From positions 18,959 through 82,958 of the forward strand of contig CACZVX010000017.1 of assembly GCA_902784755.1 (NCBI GenBank): 64,000 nt of DNA, in the 5' to 3' direction. Made by a program: the position numbers and the translations under genes. The notes under the pieces were generated by a model that saw only the letters and a list, made by a program, of their open reading frames with translations, searched no databases and was not told where the DNA came from. The stretch is from an uncultured Prevotellaceae bacterium. GTDB lineage: Bacteria; Bacteroidota; Bacteroidia; Bacteroidales; Bacteroidaceae. Position 1 is the first letter of the stretch, and every line of letters begins with the position of its first letter. This document shows, one piece after another, positions 17,333 through 25,529 of the stretch.

Positions 17333-17412
17333 TAACTTTGCAGCCGGAAATGCAAAAGCTCCGCAAGGACGGAGCACTTAGGATAACAACTTATAAATTA
17401 ACAAAAAGGTAA
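17333..17412 (+). promoter_or_regulatory. promoter -7 box, leader hairpin and possible 20-codon upstream ORF
   Basis: TAACTTTG (17333-17340) is followed by a stem-loop GCTCCG/CGGAGC (17358-17375). The same segment contains an ATG at 17350 opening 20 codons that stop at 17412, 11 nt before the next gene's start codon. Translation of this ORF is unproven. Confidence 0.4.
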
Positions 17413-17423
17413 AAAGATTGATT

Positions 17424-17777
17424 ATGAAAAAGATGATTGTGATGGCTGTTGCCATGCTCAGCATGAGTACAGCATTTGCTGGTAACGAAGATGTTAAGGC
17501 TGTTCGTAAAGCTTATGACATGGACGTGAATTATTCTCGTTTGGCTACGGCTTTGAACCTGAGCGGTGATCAGTTTGAAACCGTGGAGTATGTCCACAAC
17601 ACTTTCTGCAACGACATGCGCCGTGCTTCTTATGCTAATGCTGAGAAGCGTCAGGCTAAGCTCGATGAGGCAATTAGCAAGGACCTCCGCTACATGCGTT
17701 CTGTCCTCAACCGCAATCAGTATCGCACCTATGTGATGCTGCTCAATGCTACACTCGTCAATCGTGGTCTGAAATAA
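17424..17777 (+). CDS. small exported helical protein, unknown function
   Basis: 117 residues from the ATG at 17424 (the frame is open two codons further up, from a TTG). The signal peptide ends at T-A-F-A-G. The mature protein is about 95 residues, mainly helical and rich in Arg, Lys and Tyr, with one Cys (F-C-N-D-M-R-R) and the pattern L-x2-A-L-N-L-S-G-D-Q-F-E-T-V. I do not recognise the family. It has its own promoter box and leader (17333-17412) and a strong terminator at 17807-17850, so it is a single-gene unit. The short leader and compact gene suggest good expression, but that is inference. Confidence 0.7.
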   Translation: MKKMIVMAVAMLSMSTAFAGNEDVKAVRKAYDMDVNYSRLATALNLSGDQFETVEYVHNTFCNDMRRASYANAEKRQAKLDEAISKDLRYMRSVLNRNQYRTYVMLLNATLVNRGLK

Positions 17778-17806
17778 GAAGAGTACGAGAGGGTATTTAT
17801 ATCGTG

Positions 17807-17850
17807 AAGGCTACTGTCTGGACACAGAAGGGCAGTGGCTTTCTTTTTTT
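17807..17850 (+). terminator. rho-independent terminator
   Basis: A 12-bp stem with G-U wobbles (17807-17818 with 17831-17842) is followed by C and seven T residues. It ends the small exported protein gene, ahead of the subtilase promoter. Confidence 0.85.
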
Positions 17851-17863
17851 ATGGGTCATTTGT

Positions 17864-17894
17864 TTTGAAATTCCACTCATTTGCACTATCTTTG
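17864..17894 (+). promoter_or_regulatory. promoter for the subtilase gene
   Basis: TTTG (17864-17867), a 19-nt spacer and TATCTTTG (17887-17894). The start codon at 17946 is about 50 nt downstream. Confidence 0.7.
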
Positions 17895-17945
17895 CAACCA
17901 GAACAGTGGAGTTTTTTCTCCTGCCAATGGAATAGTAAAGATCGT

Positions 17946-19994
17946 ATGAAGACCCGCTTCCTGCTCCTTAGCCTACTTTTGCTGTCAGGCTTACTTTCTC
18001 TGTCAGCCCAGCCGCCTGTTTATGGCAAGATGTCATCGAAGGTGCGCCAAATCGCCTTGAATCAGGAGTCTGCTAAGCGCCTTTCAGAGAAGTCTTCTGC
18101 TCCCCACAGGCGCCTTTCCCGCTCATCTAGCCAATCGGAAAGGCTCATGGCCTTTGTCCGTATTGATGGAGATGCTAATCGTATTTTGGCTACTTATGGT
18201 TGCCGCTCGTATGCACAGTGGGGGAATATATATGTAGTCGACATTCCCCTTTTCCAGTTGAATGCGCTATCTGCCTCTCCTTCCGTTTTGCGTATTGAAG
18301 CGGGTAATAGTTGTCAGGCACAGCTTGATATGACTGCTAAGATTCATCAGGTGCTCCCTATTTATAACGGTGAGAACCTGCCCGGCAAATATACGGGAAA
18401 GGGAGTGGTCGTCGGACTTCAGGACATTGGTTTCGACCTCACCCATCCTACTTTTTTAAATAGTGAGGGCACAGTTACACGTATCTGCCGCTTTTGGGAT
18501 CAGCTGTCCATCGACACGCTGGACAGTCGGATGCCTGTCGGACAAGAATACACCACTCCTGGGGAAATCCTTCAATATGCTCATTCACGTGACGGTGAAG
18601 AGCAGTGGCATGGAACGCATACGGCAGGTATTGCTGTTGGAAATGGAGCCGGTAGCAGCTATCGGGGCCTTGCCTATGAAAGCGATATTTGCCTGGTGAG
18701 CAATGCTGTTTCGGATGATACTCTTTTTATCGCAGAGGCTGACCGCAACCGTTACACTTCCGCCACAGATGCACTTGGTTTTAAATATATCTTCGACTAT
18801 GCGCGAAGTGTAGGTCTGCCTTGCGTCGTTTCGTTTAGTGAGGGAGCCCGTGAGGATTTCTCTGATGACACCCAGCTTTATTATGAAGTCATCAGCAACA
18901 TGGTGGGCGAGGGGAGAATTCTCGTCTCTTCCGCGGGCAATGAGAGCCGTTATCCCAGAACCTATTTTGAGAAACCTGCCAGTGTGGATTCTGCCGGTAC
19001 CTTCATCCGTGCATCCAGTTCCGATGGAACGTTTGTGGGGGCTAATTTCCTTTCTGCTGACGAGTTTAACCTCCGCATCCATCTGATTAGCGGTACCAGT
19101 GACCATATTTTCATGCGCTCCACCGCTGATATTCTTTCTGATGAGGATTCGCTGATAATGGACACAGTCATGGTTGAATCCACACAGTATGTTCTTTTCT
19201 GGAATGCCTATACACCCACGGGAAACTATGGTGACCAGATTCTCTATCAACTGCTTGTCCAATGTGCTGAAGGGGTGGGCTATACCCATCCACTTGCCTT
19301 CTCTGTGGAAGGTGTCCGTGCTTCGGTGGAGTGTTATAGTATGTTGGGATATTTCGTAGAGAACGCTTTGCTGCCCGCTCTCTGTGCAGGTGATAATACC
19401 CATAACGTGATGGTGCCTGGCAGTGCACCTGATGCAATTTGCGTAGGTTCCACTTCCCATCGCGCTTTGTTTGCCGATGATACGGGTGTGCCCGTTCATA
19501 TGAATTGGGGAGAGGATGGCTTGTGGGCTCCCTATAGCAGTCAGGGCCCCACTTCTGAAGGTATTATTAAACCCGATGTCGTTGCTAACGGAACCATTAT
19601 TTCAGCTAGTTCCAGTTTCTATTATGCTAAACATGGGCGTAGTTCGTGGGACCTCAACTTGCTGGAATATGAAGGTCGCAGCTATCCATGGCATGTGGAT
19701 TGTGGTACGAGCATGTCCGCCCCTGTTGTGGCAGGCATCATTGCCCTTTGGCTGCAGGCAAACCCGCGGCTTACCCCTGCAGAAGTGAAAGACATTATTG
19801 CCCAAACGAGCCGCCATCCCGATGCTCAGCTTGAATACCCTAATAATAAATATGGTTATGGCGAGATAGATGCTTTGGCAGGACTGCGCCTTTCCATGTC
19901 TGATGGTCCTGTCTATAATCTTCAGGGTATTCGTGTCAATTCCAATTACCGCGGCCTCGTTATTCGCCACGGCCGCATACATACCCAAAAGTAG
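17946..19994 (+). CDS. secreted subtilisin-like serine protease (S8 family) with C-terminal tail motif
   Basis: 682 residues from the ATG at 17946, which opens the signal peptide (M-K-T-R-F-L-L-L-S ... S-A-Q); the longer frame crosses the promoter. The S8 triad is complete: Asp160 in V-G-L-Q-D-I-G-F-D, His222 in W-H-G-T-H-T-A-G, and Ser589 in G-T-S-M-S-A-P. The 367-residue spacing between His and Ser shows a large insert domain. The last about 25 residues (Y-N-L-Q-G-I-R-V ... G-L-V-I-R-H-G-R-I) match the tails of the two endonuclease I proteins at the other end of the window, suggesting a common sorting or anchoring signal. Substrate is unknown. Confidence 0.9.
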   Translation: MKTRFLLLSLLLLSGLLSLSAQPPVYGKMSSKVRQIALNQESAKRLSEKSSAPHRRLSRSSSQSERLMAFVRIDGDANRILATYGCRSYAQWGNIYVVDIPLFQLNALSASPSVLRIEAGNSCQAQLDMTAKIHQVLPIYNGENLPGKYTGKGVVVGLQDIGFDLTHPTFLNSEGTVTRICRFWDQLSIDTLDSRMPVGQEYTTPGEILQYAHSRDGEEQWHGTHTAGIAVGNGAGSSYRGLAYESDICLVSNAVSDDTLFIAEADRNRYTSATDALGFKYIFDYARSVGLPCVVSFSEGAREDFSDDTQLYYEVISNMVGEGRILVSSAGNESRYPRTYFEKPASVDSAGTFIRASSSDGTFVGANFLSADEFNLRIHLISGTSDHIFMRSTADILSDEDSLIMDTVMVESTQYVLFWNAYTPTGNYGDQILYQLLVQCAEGVGYTHPLAFSVEGVRASVECYSMLGYFVENALLPALCAGDNTHNVMVPGSAPDAICVGSTSHRALFADDTGVPVHMNWGEDGLWAPYSSQGPTSEGIIKPDVVANGTIISASSSFYYAKHGRSSWDLNLLEYEGRSYPWHVDCGTSMSAPVVAGIIALWLQANPRLTPAEVKDIIAQTSRHPDAQLEYPNNKYGYGEIDALAGLRLSMSDGPVYNLQGIRVNSNYRGLVIRHGRIHTQK

Positions 19995-20023
19995 GTATTT
20001 ATGCAAACCCCCATTTTTAGGTA

Positions 20024-20054
20024 TTGTCATTTTTCTTTTTTCAATGTATCTTTG
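20024..20054 (+). promoter_or_regulatory. promoter for the flavodoxin gene
   Basis: A reduced -33 (TTG, 20024-20026), a 20-nt spacer and TATCTTTG (20047-20054). The start codon is at 20109. Confidence 0.6.
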
Positions 20055-20108
20055 CATCCGAAATCGTAGGATTATCATATACATCAACAAGATACATCAA
20101 CAAAGAAA

Positions 20109-20594
20109 ATGAGCAAAACAGTAGTAATTTTCGGTTCTTCAACTGGCACTTGTGAGGGCATCGCAGAGAAAATCGGTGCCAAGCTCGGTGCTGAAGTAGT
20201 AAACGTACAAGACTTGAACGATGATGTTCTCGCAGCAGACAATCTCCTTCTAGGCACATCTACCTGGGGAGCTGGTGAACTTCAAGATGACTGGTATGAC
20301 GGTGTAGATACCATTAAGGGTGCCGACCTCTCCGGCAAGACCGTAGCTATCTTCGGATGCGGTGATTCCGCAAGTTACAGCGACACTTTCTGTGGCGCCA
20401 TGAAGGAGCTCTACGATGCAGCCAAAGAAGCTGGTGCTAACGTAATCGGTGAGGTTTCTACCGACGGTTATACCTTCGATGACAGTGATGCTATTGTTGA
20501 CGGTAAGTTCGTGGGACTCGCACTCGACGACATCAACGAGGACGACAAGACTGATGAGCGCATCGACGCATGGTTGGAACGGTTGGGTCTTTAA
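20109..20594 (+). CDS. fldA: flavodoxin
   Basis: 161 residues, long-chain flavodoxin size. The FMN phosphate loop is G-S-S-T-G-T-C-E-G-I-A, and the isoalloxazine loops are T-S-T-W-G-A-G-E-L-Q-D-D-W and F-G-C-G-D-S-A-S-Y-S-D-T-F-C. It is very acidic, as expected for a low-potential electron carrier in the cytosol, and could replace ferredoxin under iron limitation. It is followed 44 nt later by the DUF2023 gene, and the two probably form one transcript from the promoter at 20024-20054. Confidence 0.95.
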   Translation: MSKTVVIFGSSTGTCEGIAEKIGAKLGAEVVNVQDLNDDVLAADNLLLGTSTWGAGELQDDWYDGVDTIKGADLSGKTVAIFGCGDSASYSDTFCGAMKELYDAAKEAGANVIGEVSTDGYTFDDSDAIVDGKFVGLALDDINEDDKTDERIDAWLERLGL

Positions 20595-20638
20595 AAGGTA
20601 AATAAGTAAAAAGGTAAAGTTAAGAAAACAATCAAGAC

Positions 20639-21022
20639 ATGCAGCAAGCAGAGATTTTACCCGCCGATATGAAGGTGCTAATGAACCATATCTACGAACT
20701 CAAAAAAGGAGTCCGCAATATGGTGCTATTCACTTTCAACAAGCGCTATGAGACTTATGCTCGCACACGTCTGGAGCATTCTGGTATCAGTTATATTATC
20801 CAGCCCGTGGGAAACGACCGTCTGAATCTATTCTTTGGCAAGAAACAGTGTCTTGAAGCTATCCGTATGATTGTCACCCGCCCTCTCAACCAACTCACTC
20901 CTGAAGAAGATTTCATCCTCGGTGCGATGTTAGGCTATGACATTTGTGCTCAGTGCGAGCGCTATTGTGAGCGAAAGGAGCGGTGCAATCACGACTGTAA
21001 GCATTGCCGCTGTGCACAGTAA
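20639..21022 (+). CDS. DUF2023 protein with Cys-rich C-terminus, flavodoxin neighbour
   Basis: 127 residues. A compact alpha/beta N-terminal part ([16 protein letters not shown]) fits DUF2023. The last 33 residues carry eight Cys and two His in the order [23 protein letters not shown], which could bind one or two metal ions or an iron-sulfur cluster. The function is unknown. Its position right after the flavodoxin gene suggests a role with flavodoxin, for example maturation, iron sensing or electron transfer. A terminator follows at 21029-21053. Confidence 0.8.
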   Translation: MQQAEILPADMKVLMNHIYELKKGVRNMVLFTFNKRYETYARTRLEHSGISYIIQPVGNDRLNLFFGKKQCLEAIRMIVTRPLNQLTPEEDFILGAMLGYDICAQCERYCERKERCNHDCKHCRCAQ

Positions 21023-21028
21023 AAAATC

Positions 21029-21053
21029 AGGGCGTCGCTTACGGCAGCGCCCT
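21029..21053 (+). terminator. terminator after the flavodoxin-DUF2023 pair
   Basis: The AGGGCG/CGCCCT stem continues with GC/GC around an internal mismatch, then TTT. It is moderately strong. Confidence 0.65.
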
Positions 21054-21110
21054 TTAAGACTGAAAAATCTTGTTCGCTAAATAAAATTCATAATGTTTTT
21101 GTATAATAGG

Positions 21111-21138
21111 AAAGGGCTGTCCGTGAGGATGGCCCTTT
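21111..21138. terminator. bidirectional hairpin between DUF2023 and the acyl-CoA ligase gene
   Basis: AAAGGGC..TCC / GGA..GGCCCTTT with a 4-nt loop, flanked by T-rich sequence on the plus side. It separates two convergent genes and can serve both. Confidence 0.65.
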
Positions 21139-21183
21139 GTGTTTGAGTGATGCGGTCTGGTTGAATATTCGCCGCAACAAAAA

Positions 21184-22803
21184 CTATTGATACAAAAAAC
21201 GTTTGATACTCATTTTGGGCGTCTTTTCGAAAGGCGAATCCACCAGTTCCACCTTGTTAATTTTGCTGTAAGCAGGAAGCGACTTGTTGGCAGTGGTTCG
21301 GATTATTTCCGGGATGCTTTCCTTAGATTCCTGGTCAATGTCTTCGGGAATTTCCGGATAAACCAGTGCCACAATTTTTCCATTGCGGTCAACGACAATC
21401 GATTCTACCACATAGGGGCATCCAGACAGCACGGCTTCCAATTCTTCGGGATAGATGTTCTGACCAGAAGAGTTCAGAATCATCGATTTTATGCGCCCGC
21501 GGATGAAAATATTGCCTTTATCATCCATCGTGCCCAGGTCGCCCGTACGGAACCATCCGTCGTCGGTGAAGGCCACCGCATTGGCTTCGGGATTCTTGTA
21601 ATAGCCTATGGTCATGTTGGCGCCCCGGGCTTGAATCTCACCTGCTTCATTCTGCGGGTCTTTTGAATCAATCCTAATTTCATGGACGGGTTTTCCACAG
21701 GAACTAGGAACAAAATCGGTCCACCATTCCCAGCCAAGCAACGGGCATGCTTCAGTCATTCCGTAACCCACCGTGAACGGCAGGCGCATCCGGCTGAAGC
21801 ATTGTTCCACTTCGGGTTTTAGTGGTGCTCCACCCATAATGAAACAGCGTACACGGCCTCCGAAAGCAGAGATGATTTTTTTGCGTACTATCTTGTAAAT
21901 CAGTCTTTCAGCGTATGGGATGGAATAGAACTTCTGCATTTTATCCAATGCGGGTTTGATGGAATTGGCATAGACCTTTTCCATTACCAACGGTACCGTG
22001 ACCACCATGTAAGGCTTAACTTCCTTCATTGCTTGGAGCAGCGTAGTGGGGGAGGGGGTCTTCCCCAGGAAATATACGGTTACGCCATCCACATTGGGAT
22101 GGATGAACTCTATGGCCAGTCCATACATGTGGGCCATGGGAAGCATTGAGACGATGGTTTGTCCCGGATGGTTTGGGAAATGGCTGTTGGCAAATTCGTC
22201 TGTATCAGAAAGAGCGCCATAGGTAAGCATCACGCCTTTAGGATTGCCAGTTGTCCCCGACGTATAATTGATGATGGCCATTTTGTCCAAATTATTAGTA
22301 TGGAAAGATACCAGATCGGGCTTCATACCCTTAGGATGATGGTTCGCAAAAGACCTCTCACGGTTTTCCCATGCCTTGAACACTTTCTCATCCCTATACC
22401 ACAGCATGCGCCAGTCCTTTACGTTGATAGCAGCCTTGAGTGCAGGCATTTGCCCAGGGATCAACTTGTTCCAGATGTCCTCGTCGGTAAAAAGTATCAC
22501 GCTGTCTGAGTGACGTGTGAGTGCTGCTACGCTGTTGGGGTGAAAGTCTGCTAAAAGCGGTACAGCCACACAACCATTGACGTTGATGTCCCAGAAAGCT
22601 ATTGCCCAGCGGGCAGAGTTGCGGGCGCAGATAGCAATCTTGCTGCGCTTGGATATTCCAGCCTCATTGAGAAATAGCCTAAACTGCTCAATGTTTGTAG
22701 CCAAATCGGCATAGGTGAATGATTCTCCTTTATAGTCGCAGAGTGCCTTTTGGTTCCAATGCCCACGAATGGTTTCCTCTAGTTTTTTCAGATAGTTTTT
22801 CAT
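21184..22803 (-). CDS. AMP-dependent acyl-CoA synthetase (long-chain fatty acid type)
   Basis: 539 residues from the ATG at 22803 (the preceding in-frame codon is GTG). It is an ANL-superfamily adenylating enzyme: P-loop N-Y-T-S-G-T-T-G-N-P-K-G-V, then G-Y-G-M-T-E-A-C-P, then W-F-R-T-G-D-L-G and the C-terminal lysine region K-T-P-K-M-S-I-K-R. At 539 residues it is shorter than classic FadD-type long-chain ligases of about 600, but the order of motifs is normal. It would activate a carboxylic acid, probably a fatty acid, to acyl-AMP and then acyl-CoA. No acyl carrier or beta-oxidation gene is nearby, so the exact substrate is open. Confidence 0.88.
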   Translation of the reverse strand: MKNYLKKLEETIRGHWNQKALCDYKGESFTYADLATNIEQFRLFLNEAGISKRSKIAICARNSARWAIAFWDINVNGCVAVPLLADFHPNSVAALTRHSDSVILFTDEDIWNKLIPGQMPALKAAINVKDWRMLWYRDEKVFKAWENRERSFANHHPKGMKPDLVSFHTNNLDKMAIINYTSGTTGNPKGVMLTYGALSDTDEFANSHFPNHPGQTIVSMLPMAHMYGLAIEFIHPNVDGVTVYFLGKTPSPTTLLQAMKEVKPYMVVTVPLVMEKVYANSIKPALDKMQKFYSIPYAERLIYKIVRKKIISAFGGRVRCFIMGGAPLKPEVEQCFSRMRLPFTVGYGMTEACPLLGWEWWTDFVPSSCGKPVHEIRIDSKDPQNEAGEIQARGANMTIGYYKNPEANAVAFTDDGWFRTGDLGTMDDKGNIFIRGRIKSMILNSSGQNIYPEELEAVLSGCPYVVESIVVDRNGKIVALVYPEIPEDIDQESKESIPEIIRTTANKSLPAYSKINKVELVDSPFEKTPKMSIKRFLYQ

Positions 22804-23183
22804 CACAATATTCGGTTAGAAATTCAATAAATTATCTCGATGCAAAAATACTAAAAATATTTCTAATTCTAAGACTTTATTTTAGATTTTTCAGACAAGA
22901 GATAAATCAAGAATGAAAGTATCTGTTTTTATGAGTTAAAGTTCAGGTCTAAGTTTATGTTTAAAACGTTTCATCTTCAACGACTTCATTCGGGAACACA
23001 CCAAGATTTATCAGCGACAGCTGGAGAGGATCATTATCTTAAAAGGTCACTATTATTTCCTGGAGAAAAACAATCGAAATAACGCAAAATTTATTAACTT
23101 TGCACACATGGATGATGAGCTGCTGCAAGAAAACCAGATTGGGGTGGCTTTCACAAAAGGAACCATTAATCAATGATATATAT
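22804..23183 (+). other. 380-nt intergenic region with gene-remnant-like open frame, promoter box and uORF
   Basis: A frame is open without ATG from 22940 to a stop at 23174-23176 (78 codons). Its middle (D-F-I-R-E-H-T-K-I-Y-Q-R-Q-L-E-R) looks protein-like, so it may be the 3' end of a decayed gene. I do not recognise it. Inside it, TAACTTTG (23095-23102) is a good -7 box, and an ATG at 23108, 5 nt later, opens 22 codons ending 7 nt before the glycosidase start. The region could therefore be a leader with a leaderless uORF. Confidence 0.35.
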
Positions 23184-25502
23184 ATGAATATGAAAAAAAA
23201 TATCTTTACCACAGTATCATTATTGTTACTGACCACAATTACGGTTATAGCGCAAGTAAGACTGCAATCCGATCAGATTGACCAAGTCTTGAAAGCGATG
23301 ACCCTTGAAGAGAAGGCCATGCTCGTTGTGGGTGGCAACCTCCGCATTGAAAATCAGGAAAACAATGGTATGGTGGGCAGTCATTCCCATCTGGTGCCAG
23401 GTGCAGCTGGTATGACAAGGGCCATCGAACGCCTTGGTATTCCTGCTACTGTGTTGACCGACGGTCCCGCAGGCGTGAGAATCTCTCCCATGCGTCCCAA
23501 TGACTCGCAGACTTATTACTGCACGGGCTTCCCTGTGGGCACTGCTTTAGCCTGTACGTGGAATACTAAACTGGTGGAGGAAGTTGGTAAGTGCATTGGC
23601 AATGAGGTGTTGGAGTACGGATGCGACGTGCTCCTTGCCCCAGGCATGAATATCCATCGTTCCCCCTTGTGTGGGCGTAATTTTGAATATTATTCTGAAG
23701 ACCCTTTCGTTACGGGCAAAATAGCTGCAGCCTATGTACGAGGCATCCAGAGCCAGGGAGTAGGTACTTCGGTGAAGCATTTTGCCGCCAATTCACAAGA
23801 AACCAACCGAATGGGTGTGGATGAAGTAATGTCGCAGCGAGTGCTGAGAGAAATCTATCTGAAGGGGTTTGAGATAGCCGTGAGAGAGGCAAAGCCCTGG
23901 ACCGTCATGTCCTCCTACAACCGCATCAATGGTCCTTTCACTCAAGAGAATGGCGAACTGCTCACCACCATTTTGAGAGACGAATGGGGTTTTGACGGTA
24001 TTGTCATGACCGACTGGACAGGGCTTCGCAATACGGCTGCACAGATCAAGGCCGGCAATGACCTGATGGAGCCAGGAAACGAATCCCAAATCAAAGACTT
24101 GGTGGATAAGGTAAAAAGTGGTGTTTTGGCAGAATCCGACCTTGACATCTGCGTGAAACGAATTCTCCAATACCTTGTCAAGACACCCAGTTTCCGGGGA
24201 TACAAATTCTCCAACAAGCCAGACCTTAAGGCCCATGCCGCGGTGACTCGCAACAGTGCGACAGAGGGGATGGTGCTTCTGAAGAATACAGGCAATGCTC
24301 TGCCCATGAAGAATGTGAAGCGAGTGGCCGTGTTTGGAACCACATCTTATGACTTCATTGCTGGAGGAACGGGTTCCGGCGATGTGAACAAAGCCTACAC
24401 CATTGACCTCATGCAAGGACTCAACGAAGCAGGTCTGGAGGTGAACAAGAAATTGGCAGATCTTTATAAAAGTTACAAAAATTACCAGAATTGCATCACG
24501 GCAGCCTCGCCTGCACGAGGCGGTTGGTTCTGGGGTAAGGCTGTATTGTCTGAGATGTCTGTACCCCGTCCCGTCATAGATTTGCAGGCACAGGAATCTG
24601 ATATGGCTATCATCACGATTGGCCGACAGGCTGGTGAGGGTTCTGACCGCACGGAGAAAGGAGATTTCACCTTGTCAGAAACAGAACGCTTGCTTATCAC
24701 CGATGTCTGCAATGCGTTCCATCTGGCCGAAAAGAAAGTAGTGGTGGTGCTCAACATGGGTAATGTGCTCGAAACTGCCTCGTGGAAAGGAATGCCTGAT
24801 GCCATCTTGTTGGCCTGGCAACCTGGTCAGGAAGGTGGATATTCTGTGGCAGATGTGCTAACCGGCAAGGCCAATCCCTCTGGTAAGCTGACCATGACTT
24901 GGCCCGTCAGTCTAATTGATGTGCCCTCCAGCGCCAACTTCCCCAATGTGCGGCAAGTCAATCGTCCGCGAAGAGGTGGTAACGATAAAGTAGAGTTTCA
25001 AGACTACACTAGGCACGCCGAAGGGCTTAATGTGGGCTACCGCTATTTTAATACGGTCCAGAAGGAAGTGTCCTATCCCTTTGGATATGGTTTGAGTTAT
25101 ACAAGCTTCAGATATAGCAAACCGTCTGTTAAGGCCACGAAAGAGGGGTTCATCGCTTCTGTCACTGTCACCAACACTGGCACTGTTGCAGGCAAAGAAG
25201 TTGTGCAGCTCTATGTGTCCGCCCCGATTGGTGATCTGGAGAAACCCGCCCGTGAACTTAAATCCTTTGCTAAGACTCGTGAACTGAAGCCTGGTCAGAG
25301 TGAGACCTTGACAATGACCGTCACCAACTACGATTTGGCGTCCTACAATGAGATTACCCAGAGTTGGGAAACTGCTGCGGGCAAATATACCCTTGGCTTT
25401 GCCGCCAACGTGGAAGACATCCGTGCTACTGCCCAGTACTCTCTCTCCAAGATGCAGTCTACGAAGTGTCATGATGTGATGAAACCTGATATGGATTTGT
25501 AA
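23184..25502 (+). CDS. exported GH3 beta-glucosidase-type glycoside hydrolase
   Basis: 772 residues from the ATG at 23184 (the ATG at 23190 is equally possible); both open the signal peptide, which ends at V-I-A-Q. GH3 features are complete. There is a (beta/alpha)8 domain with K-H-F-A-A-N-S-Q-E-T-N-R and nucleophile Asp277 in I-V-M-T-D-W. An alpha/beta sandwich domain follows, with R-Q-A-G-E-G-S-D-R. The C-terminal fibronectin type III-like domain starts near V-T-N-T-G-T-V-A-G-K-E-V-V-Q-L. It should remove terminal beta-linked glucose or xylose residues in the periplasm. No SusCD or other CAZyme gene is adjacent. Confidence 0.93.
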   Translation: MNMKKNIFTTVSLLLLTTITVIAQVRLQSDQIDQVLKAMTLEEKAMLVVGGNLRIENQENNGMVGSHSHLVPGAAGMTRAIERLGIPATVLTDGPAGVRISPMRPNDSQTYYCTGFPVGTALACTWNTKLVEEVGKCIGNEVLEYGCDVLLAPGMNIHRSPLCGRNFEYYSEDPFVTGKIAAAYVRGIQSQGVGTSVKHFAANSQETNRMGVDEVMSQRVLREIYLKGFEIAVREAKPWTVMSSYNRINGPFTQENGELLTTILRDEWGFDGIVMTDWTGLRNTAAQIKAGNDLMEPGNESQIKDLVDKVKSGVLAESDLDICVKRILQYLVKTPSFRGYKFSNKPDLKAHAAVTRNSATEGMVLLKNTGNALPMKNVKRVAVFGTTSYDFIAGGTGSGDVNKAYTIDLMQGLNEAGLEVNKKLADLYKSYKNYQNCITAASPARGGWFWGKAVLSEMSVPRPVIDLQAQESDMAIITIGRQAGEGSDRTEKGDFTLSETERLLITDVCNAFHLAEKKVVVVLNMGNVLETASWKGMPDAILLAWQPGQEGGYSVADVLTGKANPSGKLTMTWPVSLIDVPSSANFPNVRQVNRPRRGGNDKVEFQDYTRHAEGLNVGYRYFNTVQKEVSYPFGYGLSYTSFRYSKPSVKATKEGFIASVTVTNTGTVAGKEVVQLYVSAPIGDLEKPARELKSFAKTRELKPGQSETLTMTVTNYDLASYNEITQSWETAAGKYTLGFAANVEDIRATAQYSLSKMQSTKCHDVMKPDMDL

Positions 25503-25529
25503 AAGTGTTGAACTTATTATTATAATGAA

